8,887 nt of DNA from NCBI GenBank assembly GCA_040006755.1, contig JBDTWJ010000149.1, positions 1-8,887 of the forward strand, written 5' to 3'. A program made the translations under genes and the position numbers. The stretch is from JAENVT01 sp040006755. Its GTDB lineage: Bacteria > Actinomycetota > Acidimicrobiia > Acidimicrobiales > Ilumatobacteraceae. The first letter of the stretch is position 1; each line of letters begins with the position of its first letter. Positions 1 to 6,953 of this stretch are shown here, in pieces. The notes below the pieces were generated by a model. It worked only from the letters and a program-made list of their open reading frames with translations, was not told the DNA's origin and did not search any database.

Positions 1-566
1 TCTTCCTCGGTGATCTTGCCGAGCGCACACGCGCCGACGGCCTCGAAGACGCTGGTGATGTCGAGCGCCACGCCGTTGTGTTCGCCCGGAAGGATCGAGC
101 CGTTGTAGACGAAGACGCTCGGCAGGTCGAGCCTTGCCGCAGCCATCAGCATCGCGGGGATGCTCTTGTCGCAACCTGCGAGGCCCACGAACCCATCGAG
201 ACGCTCAGCGTGCATCACGCATTCCACGGAGTCGGTGATGACCTCGCGACTGACCAGCGACGCTCTCATTCCTTCGTGACCCATGCTGATGCCATCGCTG
301 ACAGTGATGGTGCCGAACTCCATCGCGAACCCGCCGGCTTCGCGAATCCCCACCTTCGTGTGCTCCGCCAGCTTGCGCAGCGTCATGTTGCATGGGGTCA
401 CGTCGTTCCACGCCGAAGCAATGGCGATCTGCGGCTTGTCCCAGTCGTCGTCGGTCATGCCGACAGCGCGCAGCATGGCGCGGGCCGGTGCCTTCGTCAT
501 CCCGTCGGTGACGTCGCGGCTGCGGGGCTTGATGTCGACTTTGGTGCCTGGTTCGTTCGCGGCCAT
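1..566 (-). CDS. ilvD: Dihydroxy-acid dehydratase, N-terminal part (cut by window edge)
   Basis: IlvD dehydrates 2,3-dihydroxy-isovalerate and 2,3-dihydroxy-3-methylvalerate to the 2-keto acids in cytosolic valine/isoleucine synthesis. Only the first 188 codons are visible, read leftward from the ATG at 566; the family is usually about 560-620 aa. Seen: the TPCNMT motif with Cys59, the VSDGISMG motif with Asp91, and GCDKS with Cys132, Asp133 and Lys134. In the IlvD/Edd family these cysteines bind the Fe-S cluster, and the Asp and the carbamylated Lys bind Mg2+. The N-terminal text (KPRSRDVTDG, then APARAMLRAVG) is typical of IlvD rather than of Edd (6-phosphogluconate dehydratase) or the sugar-acid dehydratases. 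The start is 90 bp after the stop of the ABC ATPase gene. The ribosome-binding site before it is weak, but a TAnnnT element sits just upstream, so a leaderless transcript is possible. It is probably a biosynthetic neighbour rather than part of the catabolic locus, although a role for a related dehydratase there cannot be excluded. Confidence 0.95.
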   Translation of the reverse strand, partial: MAANEPGTKVDIKPRSRDVTDGMTKAPARAMLRAVGMTDDDWDKPQIAIASAWNDVTPCNMTLRKLAEHTKVGIREAGGFAMEFGTITVSDGISMGHEGMRASLVSREVITDSVECVMHAERLDGFVGLAGCDKSIPAMLMAAARLDLPSVFVYNGSILPGEHNGVALDITSVFEAVGACALGKITEE

Positions 567-572
567 GGGGCG

Positions 573-578
573 AAGTTA
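573..578 (-). promoter_or_regulatory. ilvD: Candidate -10 element for a leaderless ilvD mRNA
   Basis: On the minus strand TAACTT fits the actinobacterial TAnnnT -10 pattern and lies 6 nt before the A of the ilvD ATG at 566. That is the spacing expected if transcription starts at the start codon itself. No good Shine-Dalgarno sequence precedes this ATG. No convincing -35 hexamer was found. A six-base match is weak evidence alone. Confidence 0.25.
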
Positions 579-656
579 CCTGACCTCGACCTGCCAGACT
601 TGATCCGAACGGGCTCCGCTCCGCCGCTGACGAGGTGGCAGCTCGACGACCACCGG

Positions 657-2435
657 CTAACGCTCGGGTAGCTCCGAGATCTGCGGGGTATCGGCGATCA
701 GCCGCTTGGTGTACTCGGCTTCGGGGAACCGCAGCACGCGCTCGGTCGGGCCCGACTCGACGATCTTTCCGTCCGCCAGCACGGCAACCTGATCGGCGAT
801 CGAAGCGACCAGCGGGAGGTTGTGGGTGACGAACAGCATCGCCAGGCCGAGGTCGCGCCGCAGTTCGCCCAACAACTCGACGATCGACGCCTGAACCAGG
901 ACGTCGAGCGCAGACGTGACTTCGTCGCAGACGAGGACTTCCGGCCGGCTGACCAGCGCGCGGGCGATCGCGACGCGCTGGCGTTCGCCGCCCGACAACT
1001 GATCGGGGAACCGGTTGGCGTAGCTCGCGGTCAAGGCGACGCGCTCCAACATCTCGCCGACCTTGCGGGCCGCGTCGGTCTTCGAGGAGCCGCCGATGAT
1101 CAATGGACGGGCGACGGACTCGCCGACTGTTCGTCTGGGCTGCAGTGAGCTGTACGGGTTCTGGAAGACGTACTGGATCCGCAATCGTTGGGCAGTCGTG
1201 CGATCGCGCGCCGATTGAGCCAGGCGCTCGGACCCGAGCAGGATCTCGCCGGTCCACTCGCGGTGCAGGCCACCAATCGATCGGGACAGCGTCGTCTTGC
1301 CACTGCCCGACTCACCCACCAGTGCCAGGCACTCGCCGCGGTCGACGTGCAAGTCGATGTTGTGCACCACCTGGTGGCGGGTGTACGACGCACACACATC
1401 GCGGACCAGCAGGGCGTGCGTCGCCGAAGCGGCGATCGGCGCCGAATGCGCGGACATGTGCTGCGTGCGCTGCGGCACCTCGAAGGGCCGGATGCACCGC
1501 ACGAGCCGACCGGGAGCAACCTCGGTCTCGGCCGGGAACTCGGCGCGACAGGCATCGACCGCCAGTTCGCAACGCAAGGCGAAGGCGCACCCGACCGGAC
1601 GCCTGCCGGGTGCCGGAGCGCGGCCACTGAGGCCGACCATCTCGTGATCGGTCGACATGTCGGGTGCTGCAGCAATGAGATGCCGCGTGTACGGATGGGC
1701 TGGGTCGTCGAACAACTCCTGCGCCGGCCCCTGCTCGACGATCCGCCCGGCATACATCACGGCCACCTTGTCGGCGAGGTTGGCGACGACGGCGAGGTCG
1801 TGCGTGACATACAGCGCGGCCACCCTGTGGGCGTGGCACAGCTCGCGAATCGTTGTCAGCACGTGGGCCTGGGTGCTGACGTCGAGACCGGTCGTCGGCT
1901 CGTCGAGCACGATCACCGACGGCCGGCAGGCAAAGGCCATGGCCAGCCCGACTCGCTGTTGCTGACCGCCCGAGAGTTGATGCGGGTAACGGCGTAGGAA
2001 CTCGGGCGTACTGGGCAGCAACACCTCGCTCATTACTTCGATGACTCTGGCTTTGCGCGCCGCGTCGCTGCCGCCGAAGTTGTGGAACTCGAGGACTTCG
2101 ATCAGTTGCTTGTGGATCCGCAATGCCGGGTTCAGTGCGGTCGACGGGTCCTGCGGTACGTAGGAAACGAGCTTGCCGCGAGCGTGTCGAAGCGCAACAT
2201 CGCCGAGGGAGAGCATCGATGCATCGCCGATGGTCACCTCTCCGCCGGCCAGCTTCACCCCGCGCCGGGCATGGCCAAGCACGGCGAGCCCGACGGTGGT
2301 CTTGCCGGAGCCCGACTCGCCGACGAGACCGAGCACCTCCCCCGGCGCGATTGTCAGGTTGATCCCATCGACGATGTCGGCTCCTCCGTACGCCACTTCG
2401 ATTCGCAGGTTTGAGATCGATACCGCAACGTCCAT
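657..2435 (-). CDS. Fused double ATPase of an oligopeptide-type ABC importer (DppD-DppF fusion)
   Basis: This cytoplasmic energy-coupling subunit (592 aa) joins two nucleotide-binding domains that are separate proteins in classical Dpp/Opp systems. Domain 1: Walker A GESGSGKTT 39-47, Q-loop Gln95, LSGGQ 154-158, Walker B with Asp178-Glu179, switch His212. It is followed by the oligopeptide-ATPase tail (about 236-316) with cysteines 283, 289, 296 and 314. Domain 2: Walker A 374-382, Gln425, LSGGE 480-484, Asp504-Glu505, His538. It lacks the cysteine tail. The linker is about 317-340. Both sites look catalytically intact. In Dpp-type ATPases this four-cysteine pattern has been linked to a [4Fe-4S] cluster (recalled, not checked). 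I chose the ATG at 2435, not the TTG one codon earlier, because it makes a TGATG overlap with the permease stop and has AAGGG 9 nt upstream. It is the last gene of the importer operon. The substrate cannot be read from this subunit. Confidence 0.93.
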   Translation of the reverse strand: MDVAVSISNLRIEVAYGGADIVDGINLTIAPGEVLGLVGESGSGKTTVGLAVLGHARRGVKLAGGEVTIGDASMLSLGDVALRHARGKLVSYVPQDPSTALNPALRIHKQLIEVLEFHNFGGSDAARKARVIEVMSEVLLPSTPEFLRRYPHQLSGGQQQRVGLAMAFACRPSVIVLDEPTTGLDVSTQAHVLTTIRELCHAHRVAALYVTHDLAVVANLADKVAVMYAGRIVEQGPAQELFDDPAHPYTRHLIAAAPDMSTDHEMVGLSGRAPAPGRRPVGCAFALRCELAVDACRAEFPAETEVAPGRLVRCIRPFEVPQRTQHMSAHSAPIAASATHALLVRDVCASYTRHQVVHNIDLHVDRGECLALVGESGSGKTTLSRSIGGLHREWTGEILLGSERLAQSARDRTTAQRLRIQYVFQNPYSSLQPRRTVGESVARPLIIGGSSKTDAARKVGEMLERVALTASYANRFPDQLSGGERQRVAIARALVSRPEVLVCDEVTSALDVLVQASIVELLGELRRDLGLAMLFVTHNLPLVASIADQVAVLADGKIVESGPTERVLRFPEAEYTKRLIADTPQISELPER

Positions 2436-3331
2436 CAAGCGTCGCCCTTCGACCGGTCGATGCCTGCTGCTGCACGCGACAGGCCATCGCCAATGAGGCC
2501 AGTGCCGATGGTCAACAAGGCAATGGCGATGACGGGCAGCGTCACGCCCCAGTGATTGGGGAGCAGCCCTTTACGATTCTCGTTGATCATCAAGCCCCAG
2601 TTGGCCGCGCCGGGATCTGCGGTGAAGCCGAGGAATGCGATGCCGGCGATGAGTCCGATCGAGAACGTCAGACGCAAGTTGGCTTCGACGAGCAGCGGCC
2701 CGGACACGTTGGGCAGCAACTCCGATTGGAGGATTCGGAACCGCGATTCACCGAGTGATTCGGCGGCAGCGACGAAATCTCGCTCGACGACGGAGACTGC
2801 CGCGCCGCGAACGACACGGGCGATGCGTGGCACTGTCGAGATGCCTACGGTGAGGATGATGAGGGTCGTAGTCGCGCCGAACATCGAGATCACTATCAAG
2901 GCCGTGATGATCTGTGGAAGGGCCAGAACCACATCCATTGCCCGCATCAGCACATCGTCGAGCTTGCGGCGGTTGTAAGCCGCGATCAGACCGATCGTGG
3001 TGCCAAACACCAGCGCCAGGGCCGTGGCGAGGACGGCGGAGATCAGGATCGGTCTGCCGCCGTACAGGAATCGCGACCACACGTCGTGGCCGACGTTGGC
3101 GGACCCGAGCCAACTGTGCAACCGGGTCTCGTCCGATGGTTTGAAGGGCAGGCCGACGGCGTCGGCTTCCCCGTACGGTGAGATGTACCGACCGAACAAA
3201 GCGATGACGCACAGGATGCCGACGATCAGCAGGCCGATGCGCGTCCTCCACATTCCCAGAGCGACGCTCATGACGCCGGGCGGTCGTCGGGATTCCACCT
3301 CGGGTGCGATGGCGTCATTGATGGCCTTCAT
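2435..3331 (-). CDS. ABC importer permease, DppC/OppC type
   Basis: Inner-membrane channel subunit (298 aa) that pairs with the DppB-type permease. A short cytosolic N-terminus is followed by a first membrane helix at about 32-50 and an extracytoplasmic segment containing LGSANVGHDVWSRFLYGGR (75-93). That segment is a variant of the family's GTDxxGRDxxSRxxYG motif. Five more hydrophobic helices lie between about 95 and 285. The EAA coupling loop, which docks onto the ATPase, is at about 186-210 (FVAAAESLG, then ILPN-like ELLPN). The length is normal for the family. The ATG at 3331 is chosen because it overlaps the upstream permease stop as ATGA and has GAGGA 4 nt upstream. The open frame reaches back to 3598, but that extension runs inside the other permease and is not hydrophobic in the expected way. 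Translational coupling on both sides implies matched amounts of both permeases and the ATPase. Confidence 0.93.
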   Translation of the reverse strand: MKAINDAIAPEVESRRPPGVMSVALGMWRTRIGLLIVGILCVIALFGRYISPYGEADAVGLPFKPSDETRLHSWLGSANVGHDVWSRFLYGGRPILISAVLATALALVFGTTIGLIAAYNRRKLDDVLMRAMDVVLALPQIITALIVISMFGATTTLIILTVGISTVPRIARVVRGAAVSVVERDFVAAAESLGESRFRILQSELLPNVSGPLLVEANLRLTFSIGLIAGIAFLGFTADPGAANWGLMINENRKGLLPNHWGVTLPVIAIALLTIGTGLIGDGLSRAAAGIDRSKGDA

Positions 3332-4299
3332 TGCATCCTCGTTCGCAATCGCGGCGTGACCAGCACGGTGGCAACGTCGGCGGCCAGGTTCGTCATCACG
3401 TAGACCGCGGCGAGGACCATTACCAAGAACTGGATGACAGGGATGTCGCGGACTCTCACTGAGTCTCGCAACGTGAGGCCTATGCCCGGATAGTTGAAGA
3501 GGGCCTCGACGACGATCACGCCTGCAGCGAAGTAGGCGATGTTGAGGGCGATCACCTGGAACACCGGGCCGAGCGCGTTGGGCAGCGCATGACGCCACAG
3601 CACGACCTTCTCCGGTGCCCCCTTCAATCGGGCCATCTCGACGTAGTCACTCTCCAGGACCTCGATCATCGAGGCGCGAACGATTCGCGAGATGTAGGGC
3701 ACTGCCCCGATGACCAACGTGGCGGTTGGGAGGATCATCCCCTTCATGTCGGACCATGGTCCCTGGCCGATACCGATCGTGCTCACCGCCGGCAGCACGT
3801 GCCAGACACGCACGCTGAACAACAGAACGAGGATGATCCCGACGACGAACTCTGGCAACGAAGCCAACGCCAGCATCGAGTTGGACGTGACGTTGTCGAA
3901 CGTGGAGTCTCGCTTGCGGGCGGTGTAACCGCCGAGCCACAGCGACAACGGGATCGAGATCACCGATGCCAGCACCAACAGGAACAGCGAGTTGACGACG
4001 CGGTCGCCGATGTAGTCGAGAATCGGTTGCTGGGCGTTGAACGAAACGCCGGGATCCCCGCTGACAATCCCTTTGAGCCAGTGCGTGTACTGGTAGAAGG
4101 CCGTGTGCTGAAGACCGAGCTTCTCGCGTAGCGCGGCGATGCTCGTCGCAGTGGCGTTGCGGCCGAGGATCGCCTGAGCCGGATCACTCGGCAGCAACTG
4201 CGTCGCGGTGAACACCACCAGCGACACCACGAACATCGTGAAGATGCCCAGCGCCAATCGGCGCGCAATAAACAAGAGCACACCGCGGTTTTTTGACAT
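3328..4299 (-). CDS. ABC importer permease, DppB/OppB type
   Basis: Inner-membrane permease (323 aa), the partner of the DppC-type subunit. The first membrane helix is at about 12-33 (ARRLALGIFTMFVVSLVVF). It is followed by the DppB-specific periplasmic segment with LLPSDPAQAILG (35-46) and REKLGL (58-63). Five further helices lie between about 102 and 312. The EAA loop is DYVEMARLKGA then LPNAL (218-243). The FNYPGIG signature is at 268-274, before the last two helices. The length is typical. The open frame starts at 4347, but its first 16 codons overlap the end of the binding-protein gene and encode a non-hydrophobic leader. The ATG at 4299 leaves a 10-bp gap and starts like family members (MSKNRG..LFIARRL). 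The Shine-Dalgarno sequence for this start is weak, so ribosomes may arrive by coupling from the binding-protein gene. Confidence 0.92.
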   Translation of the reverse strand: MSKNRGVLLFIARRLALGIFTMFVVSLVVFTATQLLPSDPAQAILGRNATATSIAALREKLGLQHTAFYQYTHWLKGIVSGDPGVSFNAQQPILDYIGDRVVNSLFLLVLASVISIPLSLWLGGYTARKRDSTFDNVTSNSMLALASLPEFVVGIILVLLFSVRVWHVLPAVSTIGIGQGPWSDMKGMILPTATLVIGAVPYISRIVRASMIEVLESDYVEMARLKGAPEKVVLWRHALPNALGPVFQVIALNIAYFAAGVIVVEALFNYPGIGLTLRDSVRVRDIPVIQFLVMVLAAVYVMTNLAADVATVLVTPRLRTRMQ

Positions 4300-4309
4300 C
4301 AGTGAGGTA

Positions 4310-6016
4310 CTACTCGGCGAAGTACAGGTTCTTCCAGCCTCGGCCATAGTGGTCGAGGTTCAACGTGTTCGGTCGTTCGACCAAGCCGACGACCTTCGCG
4401 TTGTAGCCATCGAGCAGGTTCTGGAAGAAGGGGATGATGAGCCCACCCTCTTCGTAAAGCTCCGTCTGCATCTTGTCGGTGATGACCTTGCGATTGGTAT
4501 CGTCGGTTTCAGCGACTGCGGAGTTGTAGTCCTCGATGAACGTCGATTCTGCCGGCGGCCAGTGCGTGTCGGGATACGGCGCGGTGTCCTTGAGTTCGCT
4601 AGCGGCGACTTGGAGCAAAAAATTACGTGTTCCCCAGAAGTCGGTGCCGAACGTGCGCTTCAAGTACTCGTCGCCCCAGTACGTGCCGCCATCAAGAACC
4701 TGGGCGTTGATGGTGACGCCGGCGCCCTTGGCCTGCTCGGCGAACAGCTGCGCCATTTCCGGTAGGCCGGCGGTGTCGTTGGGAGCGAACAGGTCGATGG
4801 TCAGGTCGCTCTTGCCGGCCTCGGCCAGCAGAGCCTTGGCCGCATCGAGGTCTTGCTTGCGCTGCGGCAACTCGTCGCCGATGTACGCGGAGTCGAGCGG
4901 GGAGAAGAGGTCGTTGGCGACGCTGCCGTAGCCGGCCTGGACCTGCTCGACCATCGCGTCACGATCGACGATCAGGCGCATCGCCTGGCGGACGCGCACG
5001 TCGGTGAACGGCTCCTGGTCGACAGCCATGAAGATCGTCAGCCAACTGCCACCAGCCGAGTTCAGCACCTTGTACGCACCATTGCCCATCACCGTCTCGA
5101 CTGTTGCCGGAGGGATGTCAGCAGCGATGTCGATCTGATCAGCCAGCAGGGCGTTGATCATCGCGTCGGAGTCGGCGAAGTCGATGATGTGCACCTCGTC
5201 GAAGTACGGCTTTCCGGCATCCCAGTAATACGGGTTCTTGACGTGGATCGACTGCTTGCCGACCTCGAACTCCTTGAGCATGTAAGGCCCTGTGCCAATC
5301 TGATTGGTCGGATCGCCGCTGAAGCGCTCGTACCCCACCGGCACGATTCCGCAGGTGTACGCACAGATCGCCTCCTTGAAGTTGGACACGGCCTGCTTCA
5401 GCTTGAACTCGACAGTGCGATCGTCGACCTTGGTGATGCCCGACTTGTCGAGCCACGTGCGCATGTTCGAGCCGCCGAACACAGCAAGGTCGGGGTCGAG
5501 CAGCCGTTCGAATGAGTACACGACATCGTCCGCCGTGACGTCGTTGCCGTTCTGGAACTTGACCCCATCCTTCAACGTGATCACGTAGTTGTCGGCCGCC
5601 TTGGCGGTCACATCCTTGGCAATGCCATTGACGTACTCCGGCACGAAATCGGGGCTGAAGCTCATCAGCGGCTCCCAACCAGTGACTTGTCGCATGATGT
5701 CGGACTTGCCGACGATGTGCTGCCCGTCGAGCAAATCATTGGCGCCGCCCAGCGTGCCGACGCGCAGGATGCCGCCTGCTTGTGCCGATGCTGCCTCGGT
5801 GGCAGGGGTGACGTCGCTGCTGGCCGTTGGTGCGTCGCTGGCCGTTGGTGCGCCGCTGGCAGGTGCTTCATCTGTGCCAGCGGGAGCCGTGCTCGGGCTG
5901 TCGCTGCCGCAAGCTGCGAGTGCGGCGGCAACTGCCACCGCGGTGCCGCTGCCCAGAATCAGCTGTCGTCGGTTGAATCTTTCAGGTACTAGACCATGTA
6001 CAGGATCAATCGCCAT
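4310..6016 (-). CDS. Solute-binding lipoprotein of the ABC importer (SBP family 5, peptide/nickel type)
   Basis: Extracytoplasmic receptor (568 aa) that captures the substrate and delivers it to the DppBC-like permeases. The N-terminus has a twin-arginine stretch (NRRQLI, 15-20), a hydrophobic core (21-33) and the lipobox LAAC with the lipidated Cys36. This suggests a Tat-exported lipoprotein. Residues 37-80 form a Ser/Thr/Ala/Pro linker with two near-identical six-residue repeats (APTAS). The ligand-binding body runs from about 82 to 568, with the family 5 pattern DVTADDVVYSFERLLDP (159-174), GTGPYMLKEF (241-250) and RVRQAMRLIVDRDAM (341-355). Cys218 and Cys222 sit close together and could form a disulfide. 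Family 5 binds peptides, nickel chelates, sugars, opines and other small polar ligands, so the ligand is undetermined. AAGGGGGAAG precedes the ATG. It is first in the importer operon. Confidence 0.94.
   Translation of the reverse strand: MAIDPVHGLVPERFNRRQLILGSGTAVAVAAALAACGSDSPSTAPAGTDEAPASGAPTASDAPTASSDVTPATEAASAQAGGILRVGTLGGANDLLDGQHIVGKSDIMRQVTGWEPLMSFSPDFVPEYVNGIAKDVTAKAADNYVITLKDGVKFQNGNDVTADDVVYSFERLLDPDLAVFGGSNMRTWLDKSGITKVDDRTVEFKLKQAVSNFKEAICAYTCGIVPVGYERFSGDPTNQIGTGPYMLKEFEVGKQSIHVKNPYYWDAGKPYFDEVHIIDFADSDAMINALLADQIDIAADIPPATVETVMGNGAYKVLNSAGGSWLTIFMAVDQEPFTDVRVRQAMRLIVDRDAMVEQVQAGYGSVANDLFSPLDSAYIGDELPQRKQDLDAAKALLAEAGKSDLTIDLFAPNDTAGLPEMAQLFAEQAKGAGVTINAQVLDGGTYWGDEYLKRTFGTDFWGTRNFLLQVAASELKDTAPYPDTHWPPAESTFIEDYNSAVAETDDTNRKVITDKMQTELYEEGGLIIPFFQNLLDGYNAKVVGLVERPNTLNLDHYGRGWKNLYFAE
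5819..5854. repeat. Two tandem 18-bp repeats in the lipoprotein linker
   Basis: Two adjacent 18-bp copies (5819-5836 and 5837-5854) differ at one position. A degenerate third copy follows. In the binding-protein frame each complete copy encodes Asp/Gly-Ala-Pro-Thr-Ala-Ser. The repeats lie in the disordered spacer between the lipidated cysteine and the folded receptor, where slippage could change linker length in steps of six residues without breaking the frame. Confidence 0.85.
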
Positions 6017-6020
6017 TGCT

Positions 6021-6030
6021 CTTCCCCCTT
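6021..6030 (-). promoter_or_regulatory. Ribosome-binding site of the binding-protein gene
   Basis: On the minus strand AAGGGGGAAG ends 4 nt before the ATG at 6016, and its G-run is 7 nt away. This is a strong Shine-Dalgarno sequence that supports the chosen start, which gives the full Tat/lipobox leader. Confidence 0.7.
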
Positions 6031-6082
6031 GTCCCGTTGTATCGGGTGCGCGCCCCCCGGATATGCGACGCGACTAGCGCCG

Positions 6083-6114
6083 ACTATATCCCAGCCTGGC
6101 GCAAGGATATTCAA
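6083..6114 (-). promoter_or_regulatory. Candidate promoter for the ABC importer operon
   Basis: In the 99-bp gap between the SDR gene and the binding-protein gene, the minus strand carries TATAGT (6083-6088), a five-of-six match to the sigma-70 -10 consensus. TTGAAT (6109-6114) lies 20 bp upstream, a spacer longer than the ideal 17. The -10 hexamer overlaps an inverted repeat, ATATCC (6086-6091) with GGATAT (6105-6110). A third GGATAT copy is at 6059-6064. This looks like a regulated promoter, so the importer may be transcribed independently of the SDR gene or in addition to read-through. Confidence 0.35.
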
Positions 6115-6115
6115 C

Positions 6116-6871
6116 TCACGATGAAGAGCTCGTGCGCAGCGTCTCGGTGTGCCCGTCGACGCCGAGCACCTGTCCAGAGATATATCTGGCAGCTGGTGAC
6201 GACAAGAACGCGACCGCCTCGGCGATGTCAGCGGCGTCGACGAACGAACCCATCGACACCTGGCTCTCGTATGCAGTCCTGACGGACGATGGCTCGACAC
6301 CGAGCGCAGCAGCCTCGCGCTCGATCACGCCGTCCATGCGAGAACCTCCGACGGAGCCCGGGCAGATGGCGTTCACGCGCACGCCGGACGAACCGAGCTC
6401 CATGGCCCAGGTCTTCGTCAAGCCGACCACTGCCCACTTGGCCGCGGCATAGGGCGACCTCAATGGGTAGCCGAAGACGCCCGCCGACGACGAGATGTTG
6501 AGGATTGATCCGGGGCGCTCGCGAAGGAGAGGCACAGCCTTGTGGGTGCAGCGGAAGATCGAGCCGAGGTTGACCTGCACACAGCGATCGAATGCCTCGG
6601 GATCCATGTCCTCGACCGCAGCGGTCGGCCCCGCAACGCCGACGTTGTTGACCAACACGTCGAGGCCCCCGAGGCGTGCCAACACCTGCGCGAACAGGTC
6701 ATCGACCGACGCGGTATCGGCAACATCTGCCACGACGTCGGGCGAGGTGAGGGGATCGATGTCGACCACCAGAACGCGGGCACCACCTTGTTTCAGCCGT
6801 GCAGCGATGGCGGCGCCGATGCCCGATCCGCCTCCCGTCACCAACGCGCGCATGCCTGACAGTTCGTTCAT
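6116..6871 (-). CDS. Classical SDR-family NAD(P)-dependent dehydrogenase/reductase
   Basis: Cytosolic Rossmann-fold oxidoreductase of 251 aa, the usual length for classical SDRs. Seen: the cofactor motif TGGGSGIG (12-19); Asp37 at the end of the second beta strand, which favours NAD(H) over NADP(H); NNVG (75-78) in place of the usual NNAG; and the catalytic tetrad Asn101, Ser128, Tyr141, Lys145. PGSV follows at 171-174 and the C-terminal SGQVLGVDGH at 232-241. It would interconvert a secondary alcohol and a ketone; the substrate is unknown. It is divergent from the BKACE gene across 82 bp and lies 99 bp upstream of the importer on the same strand. A reasonable inference is that it oxidises a beta-hydroxy acid to the beta-keto acid that the BKACE cleaves. 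The start at 6871 has GAGGAG just upstream with a short 2-nt spacing. The next Met (residue 7) would trim the first strand and lacks a ribosome-binding site. Confidence 0.93.
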   Translation of the reverse strand: MNELSGMRALVTGGGSGIGAAIAARLKQGGARVLVVDIDPLTSPDVVADVADTASVDDLFAQVLARLGGLDVLVNNVGVAGPTAAVEDMDPEAFDRCVQVNLGSIFRCTHKAVPLLRERPGSILNISSSAGVFGYPLRSPYAAAKWAVVGLTKTWAMELGSSGVRVNAICPGSVGGSRMDGVIEREAAALGVEPSSVRTAYESQVSMGSFVDAADIAEAVAFLSSPAARYISGQVLGVDGHTETLRTSSSS

Positions 6872-6900
6872 TGCTCCTCACTTCTTCGGGTTAGAGTTAA

Positions 6901-6920
6901 TTGACCGTCCGTTCAGACAA
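6901..6920. promoter_or_regulatory. Imperfect 20-bp palindrome in the divergent intergenic region (possible operator)
   Basis: TTGACCGTCCGTTCAGACAA reads similarly on both strands, with 12 of 20 positions symmetric and conserved ends TTG...CAA. It directly abuts a better palindrome at 6921-6938. Its left end is 29 bp from the SDR start codon. It could bind a dimeric regulator such as a TetR-type protein, or be chance symmetry. No regulator gene lies in the window. Confidence 0.25.
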
Positions 6921-6938
6921 TCAGGTGTTGACGCCTGA
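6921..6938. promoter_or_regulatory. 18-bp palindrome upstream of the BKACE gene (probable operator)
   Basis: TCAGGTGTTGACGCCTGA has half-sites TCAGGTGT and ACGCCTGA (reverse complement TCAGGCGT), matching at 7 of 8 positions around a 2-bp centre. It sits between two divergent genes, 15 bp before the BKACE ATG and just upstream of its Shine-Dalgarno sequence. A weak -10-like GACAAT lies directly before it (6915-6920), which would put the transcript start inside the palindrome. That is the expected place for a repressor site. The regulator is unknown. Confidence 0.5.
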
Positions 6939-6941
6939 AAC

Positions 6942-6948
6942 AAGGGGG
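6942..6948 (+). promoter_or_regulatory. Ribosome-binding site of the BKACE gene
   Basis: AAGGGGG ends 5 nt before the ATG at 6954. The strong site and good spacing fix this start, which also gives the typical BKACE N-terminus. Confidence 0.7.
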
Positions 6949-6953
6949 CAGCG

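Noticed and set aside
634..654. GGTGG/CCACC hairpin after the ATPase stop, considered as a terminator
   Set aside because: The stem is only 5 bp with an 11-nt loop, and no T-run follows on the minus strand.
205..1257. A 350-codon open frame on the minus strand overlapping ilvD and the ABC ATPase
   Set aside because: It is Arg/Asp-rich low-complexity translation typical of a wrong frame in GC-rich DNA, and it overlaps two well-identified genes.
657..2435. Fused ATPase considered as a frameshift or assembly artefact joining two genes
   Set aside because: The frame is continuous with a plausible linker and intact motifs in both halves, and fused double ATPases of this type are common.
1312..2493. 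A 393-codon open frame on the minus strand inside the ATPase gene
   Set aside because: It is a shifted frame of the ATPase gene, with no recognisable domain and extreme Arg content. The true frame has all ABC motifs.
4300..4347. A 16-codon N-terminal extension of the DppB-type permease
   Set aside because: It overlaps the end of the binding-protein gene, is polar, and is absent from the typical family start. The ATG at 4299 fits better.
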